From Fimbriimonadales bacterium (GTDB lineage Bacteria > Armatimonadota > Fimbriimonadia > Fimbriimonadales > GBS-DC): DNA of 64,000 nt. This document shows, in pieces, positions 34,799-42,921 of the stretch (its first letter is position 1; every line of letters starts with the position of its first letter). The notes below the pieces were generated by a model, which was given only the letters and a program-made list of their open reading frames with translations, searched no databases and was not told the DNA's origin. Made by a program: the position numbers and the translations under genes. The stretch lies in the NCBI GenBank assembly GCA_025998675.1, contig AP024673.1, positions 1,639,221-1,703,220 on the forward strand, written 5' to 3'.

Positions 34799-35720
34799 AG
34801 GCGGCGCGACCCTGCGCGAAACGGTCTTTTTTGAGGGCGTCGGACTGCACACGGGGCAACTCTGCCGCGTGGCGGTGCATCCTGTGTCGGAGGTAAGCAC
34901 GCCATGCGCGATTACCATCCGAAAGGGCAACAGCGTCTTCCCCGCACGCTGGGACTATGTGGTGGACACGACGCGCGCGACCGTGCTGGGCGACGGCGGC
35001 GTGCGCGTCAGCACCGTCGAACATCTGATGGCGGCGCTCTGGATGACAGGCGTCACGCACGGCGTGATTGAACTCCTGCAGGGCGAGGAGATCCCCATCC
35101 TCGATGGCAGCGCACAGCCGTTTGTGGAGGCGTTGCGTGCCGCCCTCACCCCCTTGCCCCCTCTCCCAACGAGTGCGGAGGAACCGCGTGCTGCCCTCAC
35201 CCCCTTGCCCCCTCTCCCAACGGGTTGGGAGAGGGGGAACCCGCAACTCCCCTCTCCCGCCTGCGGGAGAGGGGCTGGGGGTGAGGGCGCGCTCGTTCAG
35301 GCGCGTCATGCGGATCGCTATCTGGGTCTGTCGTTCGGCGGCGACGCGCTGTTTGGCTACATCGATTTTCCCGCGCCGCTGGGCGTGCAGGCGGGCGCGT
35401 TTGCCCTGAGCGACGCCCTCCAGCAGATTGCCCCCGCGCGCACCTTCGGCTTCCTGCGCGAGGTGGAGGCGCTCCGCCAGCAGGGACTCGCGCTGGGCGG
35501 CGCCCTCGAAAACGCGCTCGTCATCGACGAAACTGGGTATCATAATCCTGCGCGTTTCGAGGACGAACCGCTGCGCCACAAACTGCTGGATGTGCTGGGC
35601 GATCTGTACCTGTGCGGCGTGCGACTGACAGGGTTCACGCTGGTTGCAGTCAAGCCCGGACACGCGCTGAATGTGCAGCTGGCGCGGCAGATAGCGCAGG
35701 CATGGTTCACGGAGGACTGA
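34785..35720 (+). CDS. lpxC: UDP-3-O-acyl-N-acetylglucosamine deacetylase with repeat-encoded insertion
   Basis: LpxC catalyses the committed, zinc-dependent step of lipid A synthesis. The expected zinc ligands are His80 ([10 protein letters not shown]), His265 and Asp269 ([11 protein letters not shown]), with the catalytic His293 (PGHALN) and FEGVGLHTG at the start. Residues 121-168 do not belong to the family: they are encoded by a palindromic repeat core (35143-35287) and read LTPLPPLPT... and [12 protein letters not shown]. The insertion is in frame and lies at the join between the two domains, so the enzyme may stay active. Total 311 residues. The next gene, fabZ, starts 2 nt after the stop. 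Confidence 0.93.
   Translation: MAIAEGGATLRETVFFEGVGLHTGQLCRVAVHPVSEVSTPCAITIRKGNSVFPARWDYVVDTTRATVLGDGGVRVSTVEHLMAALWMTGVTHGVIELLQGEEIPILDGSAQPFVEALRAALTPLPPLPTSAEEPRAALTPLPPLPTGWERGNPQLPSPACGRGAGGEGALVQARHADRYLGLSFGGDALFGYIDFPAPLGVQAGAFALSDALQQIAPARTFGFLREVEALRQQGLALGGALENALVIDETGYHNPARFEDEPLRHKLLDVLGDLYLCGVRLTGFTLVAVKPGHALNVQLARQIAQAWFTED
35143..35287. repeat. MITE-core palindrome inserted in lpxC
   Basis: The stretch starts CCCTCACCCCCTTGCCCC and ends GGGGCTGGGGGTGAGGG. It holds a partial unit (35143-35193) and then a full core with CCCAACGGGTTGGG and CTCCCGCCTGCGGGAG hairpins. It matches the centre of the 227-bp elements at 49734 and 14181 but lacks their ATACCAA ends. Confidence 0.85.
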
Positions 35721-35722
35721 GC

Positions 35723-36214
35723 ATGGCGGAGTTCACGCTGGATATAGAACAGATACGGCAGATTATCCCGCACCGATATCCGTTCCTGCTGGTGGATCGG
35801 ATTCTGGAGCTGGAGCCGGGCAAGCGCGCCGTCGGGCTGAAAAATGTGACCATCAACGAGAGCTTTTTTCAAGGGCACTTCCCCGTGAAGGCGATTATGC
35901 CCGGCGTGCTGATTCTGGAAGCGCTGGCGCAGGTGGGCGGCGTGATGGTGATGCTGCAGCCAAATATGCGCGACCGCGTGGCGCTGCTGGGTGGAATTGA
36001 TAATGCCCGATTCCGACGCCCTGTCGTGCCCGGCGACACGCTGATCATGGAAGTGGAGATGCTCTGGATGCGTCGGGAGGTTGGGCGCGTGAAGGCGGTT
36101 GCCCGCGTGAACGGCGAACTCGCCGCCGAAGCCGAAATCACTTTCGCCCTGCCCGATCCCGAACGATTCGCCAGCCCACCCCCCGACGCGCTGCTGCAAT
36201 CCATCACCCCGTGA
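35723..36214 (+). CDS. fabZ: 3-hydroxyacyl-ACP dehydratase FabZ
   Basis: A 163-residue hot-dog-fold enzyme that dehydrates 3-hydroxyacyl-ACP in fatty acid elongation. Catalytic His52 lies in [14 protein letters not shown] and Glu66 in [10 protein letters not shown]. The N-terminus [17 protein letters not shown] is typical. It starts at ATG 35723 between lpxC and lpxA, the usual place, where it balances hydroxyacyl-ACP use between lipid A and phospholipids. Confidence 0.96.
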   Translation: MAEFTLDIEQIRQIIPHRYPFLLVDRILELEPGKRAVGLKNVTINESFFQGHFPVKAIMPGVLILEALAQVGGVMVMLQPNMRDRVALLGGIDNARFRRPVVPGDTLIMEVEMLWMRREVGRVKAVARVNGELAAEAEITFALPDPERFASPPPDALLQSITP

Positions 36215-36226
36215 GGCAAGACTCCC

Positions 36227-37027
36227 ATGACGACGATACACCCAACCGCTGTGGTGCATCCCACTGCCGAGCTGGACGACGATGTGGCGGTCGGTCCCTA
36301 CAGTATCATCGGCGCGCATGTGCAGATTGGGGCGGGCACAACCATCGGCGCGCATGTGATTATTGAGGAAAACACCCACATCGGGCGCAACAATATCATC
36401 TATCACGGCGCGGTGCTGGGCGCGCCCCCGCAAGACCGAAAGTTCAAGTACGAACGCAGCTACCTCAAAATCGGCGACAATAACTGGATTCGCGAGTATG
36501 TCACCATCCATCGCGCCAGTGGAGCGGAGCAGGAGACCCGTATCGGCAGCAACGGCTTCCTGATGGCGTATGTGCATATCGGGCACAACTGCACGGTGGG
36601 CGACGGCGTGGTGATGGCGAACTCGGTGGGCGTCAGCGGGCACTGCGAAATCGGCGACGGCGCGAACCTGGGTGGGATGGCGGGCATTCACCAGTTCACG
36701 CGGATTGGCAAACTGGCGATGGTGGGCGGGATGTCGCGGGTGGTGCGCGATGTGCCCCCCTTTATGATTGTGGAGGGCAGCCCCGCCGAAGTGCGCGGGG
36801 TGAACATTGTGGGGCTGCGCCGCGCGGGCGTGCCCGAACACTCACGCGACGCCCTGCGCAAAGCCTGTCGGTATATGTTTTTCTCTGAGATGAACATGGC
36901 GCAGGCGATTGAGAGGATCCGAGCGGAGGTCGAAATGACAGCGGAGCTGGAGCACCTGCTGGAGTTTATGGAGCAGATTCGACACGGGCGCAACGGACGC
37001 GCGCTGGACCAGCCCGCACGCAAATGA
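36227..37027 (+). CDS. lpxA: UDP-N-acetylglucosamine acyltransferase
   Basis: LpxA (266 residues) transfers a 3-hydroxyacyl chain to UDP-GlcNAc, the first lipid A step. The N-terminal two thirds are hexapeptide repeats of a left-handed beta helix (IHPTAVVHPTAEL, IGAHVQIGAGTTIGAH). The catalytic His is in YVHIGHNC, and GGMAGIHQFTRIG and the C-terminal helices (from RRAGVPEHSRDAL) match the family. Its stop overlaps the lpxB start by 4 nt (ATGA). Confidence 0.96.
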   Translation: MTTIHPTAVVHPTAELDDDVAVGPYSIIGAHVQIGAGTTIGAHVIIEENTHIGRNNIIYHGAVLGAPPQDRKFKYERSYLKIGDNNWIREYVTIHRASGAEQETRIGSNGFLMAYVHIGHNCTVGDGVVMANSVGVSGHCEIGDGANLGGMAGIHQFTRIGKLAMVGGMSRVVRDVPPFMIVEGSPAEVRGVNIVGLRRAGVPEHSRDALRKACRYMFFSEMNMAQAIERIRAEVEMTAELEHLLEFMEQIRHGRNGRALDQPARK

Positions 37028-38175
37028 GCCGCGCCGTTGCGATTTTGACGGGCGAGGCGTCGGGCGACCTGTACGGCGCAGACCTCGCGCAGGCATTAAG
37101 GGCGCGTTTCCCAGAGATTGCGATTCACGGCGTTGGCGGCGCGCGGATGCAGGCGGCGGGCGTGTCGCTCATCGCCGATAGTCGCGCATGGGGCGCAATC
37201 GGCGTGATCGAGTCGCTCAAGGTCGCCCCGAAGGTACTGCTGGCGTTCCAGAGGGTGAAGCGGTTCCTGCGACGCGCGCGCCCGGACTTAGTAATCCCGA
37301 TTGACTTCGGCGCGTTCAATGTGCCGCTGTGTCGCTGGGCGAAGGCGCAGGGGCTGCGAGTGGCGTACTACATTCCGCCCGGTAGCTGGCGGCGCGAGCG
37401 TCAGGGCGCCGACCTGCCCCGCTGCACCGACTGGATCTTCACCCCGTTCGAGTGGTCGGCGGCGCAACTGCAGGCGATGGGCGCACAGGCATACTGGACG
37501 CCGCATCCGCTGCTGCGGCTTGCGCGCCCCTCCGAAACGAAAGAGGCGTTCTGCGAGCGGCTGGGGCTGGACCCTTATCGCCCGATTATCGCGCTGCTGC
37601 CCGGCAGTCGCCGCCACGAGGTCAGCGCCCTGACGCCCCTATACGCCCGCGTCGCCGAACAGCTCTACAGCGTGCATCCTGAGGCGCAGTTCGTCATCTC
37701 CGTCGCCGCGCATTTCAACCCCGACTGGATCCACGCCCTCTGGTCCGAAGGCTCGCGGCAGTGGGTTCCTACCGAAACGCGCTCGGTGTGGAACCTGCTG
37801 GCGCACGCGGACGCGGCGATTGTCTGTTCAGGCACGGCGACGCTGGAAGCCGCGCTGCTGCATACGCCGATGCTGATTGTCTATCGGGGCGACTGGCTGA
37901 TGAATCTGGAGTATCGCCTGCGCCGTCGACGGATGAACCTGCGCTGGATTGGTTTACCGAATCTGATACTTCAGCGCGATGTGTGCCCGGAGTTCATTCA
38001 GGAGTCGGCGTCGCCTGAGCGGCTGGCGCGCGCGCTGCTGCCCCTGCTGCGCGACGAGTCGGCGCGTGCGGCTCAACGGGAGGCGTTTATGGAGGTTCGC
38101 CGCGCGCTCGGCGAGGGACGCAACCTCCGCGACGCGCACGAGTGGATCGCTGAGCTGATAGCGGGCGATGGTTAA
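37024..38175 (+). CDS. lpxB: Lipid A disaccharide synthase
   Basis: LpxB (383 residues), a GT19 glycosyltransferase that joins UDP-diacylglucosamine and lipid X. Motifs: LTGEASGDLYGADL at the N-terminus, IPIDFGAFNVPL, LLPGSRRHEV and CSGTATLEAALLHTPMLIVYR. It ends the operon. lpxD and lpxH are not present here, so they must lie elsewhere if the pathway is complete. Confidence 0.94.
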   Translation: MSRAVAILTGEASGDLYGADLAQALRARFPEIAIHGVGGARMQAAGVSLIADSRAWGAIGVIESLKVAPKVLLAFQRVKRFLRRARPDLVIPIDFGAFNVPLCRWAKAQGLRVAYYIPPGSWRRERQGADLPRCTDWIFTPFEWSAAQLQAMGAQAYWTPHPLLRLARPSETKEAFCERLGLDPYRPIIALLPGSRRHEVSALTPLYARVAEQLYSVHPEAQFVISVAAHFNPDWIHALWSEGSRQWVPTETRSVWNLLAHADAAIVCSGTATLEAALLHTPMLIVYRGDWLMNLEYRLRRRRMNLRWIGLPNLILQRDVCPEFIQESASPERLARALLPLLRDESARAAQREAFMEVRRALGEGRNLRDAHEWIAELIAGDG

Positions 38176-38208
38176 GCGCGTTTGTGCTTCAATTGTAGCA
38201 TAGCCAGC

Positions 38209-38961
38209 CTATCGGCGCTCCAGCACCCCGTCGGCGCGCTGGAGCCACAGCGCCGCCCGCTCCGCCTCTTCTCGCGTGCGAAAAAGAGCCACCGACTGCT
38301 CCAGAACGCCCGCCTCGGTGTAGCTGTGGTGTTGATACAGCGCACCCTCAAAAAAGCCCCATACATATTGCTCCTGCGGCTTATGTCGCACGCGCGCGCG
38401 GTACACGGTCTCCAGACTTAGCACGGGACGCTGCAAGGTTTCCGAAAGACGCGCGTCGCCCAGTTCCCGATTGGTGAGGAACTGGCTACCGAAACCGTAG
38501 ATACCCCACACCCTCTGGGTGCGCCCCCCGATGGAGAGCGTGCGCTCAAGGCGCCGTGCCCACCATCGAAGCGCGCTCGCTTGACATTCTATCTCTGCCA
38601 GATAATCGCCCTCGCCAACGAACGCGTTCAGAGTGTAGACCCAAACTGCACGCACTGTCCAGTCTGGCGGAAACTCAGGGCGCGTGCGCAGTTCTGCGTT
38701 GTTGAGCCGCACCAGCGTCAGACGCGCGTAGCGCTCTTTAGGGATTTGTGGCGAGGAAAGCAGGGGCGACTCGGCGCTTTCGCGGAGCAAGGTTTCGGGG
38801 AGACTGGCTAAGAACCGCTCTTGTGCGCTGCCTATGGCTTCCGTGACAAGGCGATCATATGTAGTTGCCACGCGCCACGACAGGAAGGCGTCAACCAGTA
38901 GCGCCAGAGCCGCTATCAGAAAGCCCCACTGTAGCCATTTCGGGAACGGCTTGACCCGCAT
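38209..38961 (-). CDS. Single-TM protein, unknown function, next to RHS remnant
   Basis: A 250-residue protein with one N-terminal membrane helix (about 11-30, [18 protein letters not shown]), then a soluble domain with no motif that I recognise ([44 protein letters not shown]). It starts 6 nt after the stop that ends the RHS-type remnant on the same strand, so the two were probably co-transcribed. A role as partner of the former RHS protein is only an inference. Confidence 0.65.
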   Translation of the reverse strand: MRVKPFPKWLQWGFLIAALALLVDAFLSWRVATTYDRLVTEAIGSAQERFLASLPETLLRESAESPLLSSPQIPKERYARLTLVRLNNAELRTRPEFPPDWTVRAVWVYTLNAFVGEGDYLAEIECQASALRWWARRLERTLSIGGRTQRVWGIYGFGSQFLTNRELGDARLSETLQRPVLSLETVYRARVRHKPQEQYVWGFFEGALYQHHSYTEAGVLEQSVALFRTREEAERAALWLQRADGVLERR

Positions 38962-38967
38962 CGTTGT

Positions 38968-39293
38968 TCACCTCGACCAGTTATCCCACAGCCATTTCGT
39001 AATGTTCCACCCGCCGTGTGCGCCTCGTACCGATAGCCCCACGCGCCGTTCCACGCATACACATCAACGCTGCCGCTCACAAGGTCGCCAAACGCATCCA
39101 GCACAGGCGCAGGCTGCGCAGGCGCACTCACACCGTTCGTCGCCACAAGGTCGCCGCGCCAGCTCCAGTGCTGGCTCACATCGCCACGCTGCAGCAGGTC
39201 CAGCCCGTACACCATCGGTACCCACTCGTTGCCACGGCGTTCAGCAGAGGGTGTGCAGTCCGAGTGGCGCAGGGTTCTGAGCGTCAGCCTCAT
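38968..39293 (-). pseudogene. Remnant of an RHS-repeat protein gene
   Basis: From ATG 39293 the frame encodes [20 protein letters not shown] and then [28 protein letters not shown], the conserved lead-in to the RHS core (usually followed by GGLVKVGVRWYDP...GRF). The core is missing: after HTAGG the reading frame changes, and the neighbouring frame gives [13 protein letters not shown] and a stop at 38968, which looks like an RHS C-terminal tip. I infer an internal deletion with frameshift. A TATACT box (39339-39344, complement) and GGGAGG still precede the start. Confidence 0.65.
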
Positions 39294-39338
39294 CGTTGAA
39301 ACCTCCCATTCGGAGCATGTCCTGCGTCGGACGCCTAT

Positions 39339-39344
39339 AGTATA
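39339..39344 (-). promoter_or_regulatory. -10 box of the RHS remnant transcript
   Basis: On the minus strand TGTGCTATACTATAGG precedes GGGAGG and the ATG at 39293. It probably still drives the remnant and the gene at 38961. Confidence 0.5.
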
Positions 39345-39492
39345 GCACAGGTTCTGGGGTTTTGTCAGTGGGGGGGCGATTCAATCGAAGCTTAACCGTG
39401 CTTTTCAGCGAATGCGGAGTCTTATACCAAATGCGCAGTTAAAGTTCGCAAATCGCCGACGCCTGTAGCCCTCACCCCCTTTGTCCCCCTCT

Positions 39493-39500
39493 GGTATAAT
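39493..39500 (+). promoter_or_regulatory. Promoter at the IS110 left end
   Basis: GGTATAAT forms the very first bases of the element; transcription would start near 39507, at the 5' end of the predicted bridge RNA. In a circular intermediate the right end would supply upstream sequence, TTGACTTTTC, as a possible -35 (TTGACT at 40677-40682). Confidence 0.65.
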
Positions 39501-39504
39501 GCCA

Positions 39505-39700
39505 GCGAAAAAGCTTGGCGGGGTTCCCCGCCAAGCCGACGCGGGGCGGAGCGTCATCCCCTCTGGAACCATAAGTCCGCTGGGAGCCTACGCCCGCCCC
39601 GCCTGCGAACCGTAGCCCGAACCCTTGCACGGGCAACAAGCCCGCAACACCAGAACGGTGCAAAGGCACGGTTCACCATACAAGCATACCCTATCACAGG
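39505..39700 (+). ncRNA. Predicted IS110 bridge RNA
   Basis: Three hairpins in series. The first is an 11-bp perfect stem, GCTTGGCGGGG (39513-39523) with CCCCGCCAAGC (39526-39536). The second, GCGGGGCG (39541-39548) with CGCCCCGC (39595-39602), encloses a loop with CCCCTCT (39558-39564), equal to the left target flank plus CT core, and TGGGAG (39581-39586), complementary to CTCCCA at the right target. The third, GAACCGT (39607-39613) with ACGGTTC (39668-39674), encloses ACCCTTGC (39621-39628), equal to the element's right end, and ACCAG (39649-39653), complementary to CTGGT at its left end. This is the layout of target-binding and donor-binding loops in IS621-type bridge RNAs. Confidence 0.85.
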
Positions 39701-39712
39701 AGGCGAACAACG

Positions 39713-40663
39713 ATGACACACAACACACAACAGACGGCTCTGTATCTCGGCATCGATGTGGGCAAGTACACGCTTACGCTTGCCACCTATCCCACCCCCC
39801 AAGTGTGGGAAATCCCCAACACGCCCGAACAGCATCACGCCCTCGTGCAGCACCTGGCGCAACTACCCATCCAGCGCGTGCTTTTGGAAAGCTCAGGCGG
39901 CTATGAAAAAGGCGTCGTGAACGCCCTCCAGCAAGCAGGCATCCCTGTGGTCGTTGTGCCCGCCCAGCGCGCCCGCTACTTTGCCAAGAGCCTGCGGGGC
40001 AACCTCAAGACCGACCGCGTAGACGCCCAGTTGCTGGCGCACTTTGCCAGCTGCTATCCTGCGCCCGACACAACGGAACCTGCGCAAGTGCAGGCGGAGC
40101 TGAAAGAGTTGTGGGCGCGTCGGGAGCAGTTGGTAGGGCAGCTGGAGGCGGAGAAGAAGCGGCTGCAGGTGGTACACGCCCCAAGCGTGCGGGCGTCGTT
40201 GGCGCGGATGATTGCCGTGCTGCAGGAGGAGCTGGCGCAGATAGAGGCACAAGTCGCGGCGTTGGTGGCATCGGACGAGGCGTTGGCGCATCGGTTTGCG
40301 TTGCTGCAGACGGCGGTTGGGGTTGGAGCCATCGTGGCGTATGGGTTGCTTGCGGAGTTGCCTGAGTTAGGTCAAGTCTCGCGAGAGGCGATAGCGGCGT
40401 TGGCGGGTTTAGCGCCTGTGCGTCGGGAGAGCGGTCGCTGGCGTGGGTCTGCGCGGATAGGCGGGGGGCGTCGGCGGGTGCGTCGGTTGTTGTATCTGGC
40501 GGCGGTGGTTGCGGTGGCTCACGATGCGCGTTGGCGGGCGGTTTATGAGGGGTTAGTGGCGAAGGGGAAGGCAGTGAAGGTGGCGTATTGTGCGGTGGCT
40601 CGTCGTTTATTGGTGGTATTGAACGCGATGGTGCGTGATGGGAGGGCGTATGCGCGTGTGTAG
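39713..40663 (+). CDS. IS110-family transposase (bridge recombinase)
   Basis: A 316-residue IS110 transposase. The N-terminal RuvC-like DEDD domain has Asp15 (LGIDVGKYT), Glu59 (VLLESSGGYEK), Asp101 and Asp104 (KTDRVDAQLLAHF). A coiled coil (about 125-185) leads to the C-terminal Transposase_20 domain with GVGAIVAYGLLAELPELG and the region APVRRESGRWRGSARIGGG, where Ser240 is the likely nucleophile. It is full length and seems intact. Translation starts at ATG 39713 behind AGGAGG, just downstream of the predicted bridge RNA. Confidence 0.95.
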   Translation: MTHNTQQTALYLGIDVGKYTLTLATYPTPQVWEIPNTPEQHHALVQHLAQLPIQRVLLESSGGYEKGVVNALQQAGIPVVVVPAQRARYFAKSLRGNLKTDRVDAQLLAHFASCYPAPDTTEPAQVQAELKELWARREQLVGQLEAEKKRLQVVHAPSVRASLARMIAVLQEELAQIEAQVAALVASDEALAHRFALLQTAVGVGAIVAYGLLAELPELGQVSREAIAALAGLAPVRRESGRWRGSARIGGGRRRVRRLLYLAAVVAVAHDARWRAVYEGLVAKGKAVKVAYCAVARRLLVVLNAMVRDGRAYARV

Positions 40664-40921
40664 GGGAGCAAGGGACTTGACTTTTCAATACCCTTGCTCC
40701 CAACGGGTTGGGAGAGGGGGATAGCGCGTCGCGCGCTGCACACACGGCTCTCCCCTCTCCCGCCGCGCGGGAGAGGGGCTGGGGGTGAGGGCAAAACGCG
40801 CGTGGCTCTGGCTGTAGACGCACGGCAATTACGAACTCTGACAGCGCAGTTGGTATGATTACCGCGACGGCGCTTCGCTCTACAAGCAGGGATTCGTCCC
40901 CCGCTGTCGAATCGCCTGTGT

Positions 40922-41749
40922 ATGCTTGCAGACCTCGCGGAACGGATTGCGCACGCCTATTCGACAGGCGCAGCGGACGAGTCGCTGGTGCATGCGCTGA
41001 TCGACGCGCTGGAGTCGGGCGAGGCGCGCGCCGCCGAACCCGACCCCGATAGCCCCACAGGCTGGCGCGTGAACGCATGGGTCAAGCAGGGCATTCTACT
41101 TGGCTTTCGGCTGGGTCAGTTATCGCCGATGCGCTGGGGCGGGGTGGAGTTTCTGGATCGGCGTCTCTATCCACCGCGCGCGTTCACGCTCGCCGACGGG
41201 GTGCGCCTCGTACCGGGGGGCACGAGCATCCGCCGTGGGGCGTGTATCCGTTCGGGCGTGGTGGTGATGCCGCCGACCTATGTGAATGTGGGCGCGTATG
41301 TCGGCGAGAACACGATGCTCGACTCGCATGTGCTGGTCGGCTCGTGTGCGCAGATTGGCGCGCGGGTGCATCTGAGCGCGGGCTGTCAGATTGGCGGCGT
41401 GCTGGAGCCTGTCGGCGCGTCGCCTGTGATTGTGGAGGACGACGCCTTCATCGGCGGCTGCACGGGACTGTTTGAGGGCGTGGTGGTCAAGCGCGGGGCG
41501 GTGATTGGCGCGGGCGTGATGCTCACTCGCGCGACGCCCCTGTACGACCTGGTGAACGAGCGGATTCTGCGCGCGGAGGGCGATTTGCCGCTGATTGTGC
41601 CCGAAAACGCGGTGGTGGTGGCGGGCAGCCGTCCCAGCGCCGCGCCCTTCGCCCAGCAGCATGGGATTCACCTCTACGCGCCCGTGATTGTCAAGTATCG
41701 CGACGCCCGCACCGACGCGGCGACCGCGCTGGAGGCGACCCTACGCTGA
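40922..41749 (+). CDS. dapD: Tetrahydrodipicolinate N-succinyltransferase-like protein
   Basis: A 275-residue trimeric left-handed beta-helix enzyme of the DapD family, which acylates tetrahydrodipicolinate in lysine/diaminopimelate synthesis. Hexapeptide repeats run from about residue 95 to 205 (RRGACIRSGVVVMPPTYVNVGAYVGENTMLDSHVLVGSCA region), with IGGVLEPVGASPVIVEDDAFIGGC, a DapD hallmark. Succinyl versus acetyl donor cannot be decided from sequence. It starts at ATG 40922, 66 nt after the right end of the MITE, whose TATGAT could act as -10. It lies 31 kb from dapB-dapA and has no riboswitch in front. Confidence 0.88.
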   Translation: MLADLAERIAHAYSTGAADESLVHALIDALESGEARAAEPDPDSPTGWRVNAWVKQGILLGFRLGQLSPMRWGGVEFLDRRLYPPRAFTLADGVRLVPGGTSIRRGACIRSGVVVMPPTYVNVGAYVGENTMLDSHVLVGSCAQIGARVHLSAGCQIGGVLEPVGASPVIVEDDAFIGGCTGLFEGVVVKRGAVIGAGVMLTRATPLYDLVNERILRAEGDLPLIVPENAVVVAGSRPSAAPFAQQHGIHLYAPVIVKYRDARTDAATALEATLR

Positions 41750-41784
41750 CAGGAACCCGCGCCGCCGCGCCGAAATTACGCGCC

Positions 41785-42921
41785 ATGACCGAAATCGCCA
41801 TCCAGAACGACCGTCTGGTGGAGCTGTTTACGACGCTGTGCCGTATCAACTCGCCCCCGCGCGAGGAGCGCGCCGTCGTGGAGTATGTCAAGGGCTTCCT
41901 GCGCGGGCTGGGGCTGGAACTGCGCGAGGACAACGCGGCGCACGCTGTCGGCGGGAACGCCAATAACCTCGTCGCGACGCTGCCCGCCAACATCGCAGGC
42001 GCGCCCAGAATCTTCTTCAGCGCGCACTTCGACACCGTCGAGCCGAACCCCAACCTCAACATCATCATTCAGGACGGCGTCATCCGCACCGACGGAACGA
42101 GCATTCTCGGCGCGGACGACAAAGCGGGCATGAGCGCAATTCTGGAAGCCATCCGCATCGTGGTGGAGAACAATCTCCCGCACGGGCAGATTCAACTGCT
42201 GCTGACCGTGTGCGAGGAGATTGGGCTGCGCGGCGCGCGGGCGCTGGATTTGTCGCTGGTGGACAGCGACTTCGGCTTCGTGTACGACACGGGACCGCCC
42301 ATCGGCACGGTGATTACGCAGACGCCGACCCACGACACGATGCATGTGCGCCTGATTGGCAAGCCCGCGCACGCAGGCGTGGAGCCAGAGAAGGGCATCA
42401 GCGCCATCCAGATGGCGGCGCGCGCCATCAGCCAGATGAAACTGGGACGCATCGACGCCGAGACGACCGCCAACATCGGCAGCATTCGCGGCGGGCAGGC
42501 GACGAATGTGGTCTGCCCCGAAGTGGTCGTCGCCGCCGAAGCGCGCAGCCTGAACCGCCAGAAGGTGGAGGCGCAGGTCGCCCACATGACGCAGCTGTTC
42601 GAACAGGCGGCGCAAGAGTTCGGCGGGCAGGCAATCATCGAGATTGACCGCCACTACGAAGGCTACACGCTGACCGAGAATGACCTGCCCGTGCAGGTGG
42701 TGCGCCGCGCGCTCAGCCGAATCGGGCTGGACGCGCCCATGCGTCCCACGGGCGGCGGCTCCGACGCGAATATCTTCATCGCGCGAGGGCTGCCCTGCTG
42801 CGTCGTCGGCACAGCGCACCAGAAGATACACACGCACGAAGAGTTCGTGTTGATTGACGACCTCGCGCGGAGCGTTGACCTCACGCTGGCGATTATTCAG
42901 GAAGTGGCAGCGATGCGATGA
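41785..42921 (+). CDS. M20 family metallopeptidase (PepT-like)
   Basis: A 378-residue di-zinc peptidase of the tripeptidase T type. Zinc ligands are visible in order: HFDTV, GADDKAGM, CEEIGLRG, the Asp of VYDTG, and the final His in AHQKIHTHEEFV. The lid domain lies between about 185 and 300. Being next to dapD invites the idea of a succinyl-DAP desuccinylase (DapE), but the CEEIGLRGARAL and PTHDTM segments fit PepT-like enzymes better; I leave the substrate open. Its stop overlaps the next start (ATGA). Confidence 0.85.
   Translation: MTEIAIQNDRLVELFTTLCRINSPPREERAVVEYVKGFLRGLGLELREDNAAHAVGGNANNLVATLPANIAGAPRIFFSAHFDTVEPNPNLNIIIQDGVIRTDGTSILGADDKAGMSAILEAIRIVVENNLPHGQIQLLLTVCEEIGLRGARALDLSLVDSDFGFVYDTGPPIGTVITQTPTHDTMHVRLIGKPAHAGVEPEKGISAIQMAARAISQMKLGRIDAETTANIGSIRGGQATNVVCPEVVVAAEARSLNRQKVEAQVAHMTQLFEQAAQEFGGQAIIEIDRHYEGYTLTENDLPVQVVRRALSRIGLDAPMRPTGGGSDANIFIARGLPCCVVGTAHQKIHTHEEFVLIDDLARSVDLTLAIIQEVAAMR

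Larger units (their letters stand above)
39491..40698 (+). mobile_element. IS110-family insertion sequence
   Basis: The element is bounded by the dinucleotide CT on both sides (39491-39492 and 40697-40698), with no other target duplication, as in IS110 elements that recombine through a two-base core. It contains a noncoding left end of about 220 nt with predicted bridge RNA, a transposase gene, and a short right end (40664-40698) in which AGCAAGGG and CCCTTGCT form an inverted repeat. Confidence 0.9.
39424..40856. mobile_element. 227-bp MITE-like element interrupted by an IS110 element
   Basis: The left end ATACCAAATGCGCAG starts at 39424 and the right end GCGCAGTTGGTAT finishes at 40856. 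Taking out the IS110 insert (39493-40698, 1206 bp) leaves exactly 227 bp, the length of the intact copy at 49734-49960, with the same order of parts. The split lies in CCCCTCT|CCCAACGGG. Confidence 0.88.

Noticed and set aside
41785-42921. dapE (succinyl-diaminopimelate desuccinylase)
   Set aside because: It neighbours dapD, but the motifs fit PepT-like M20 peptidases better than DapE.
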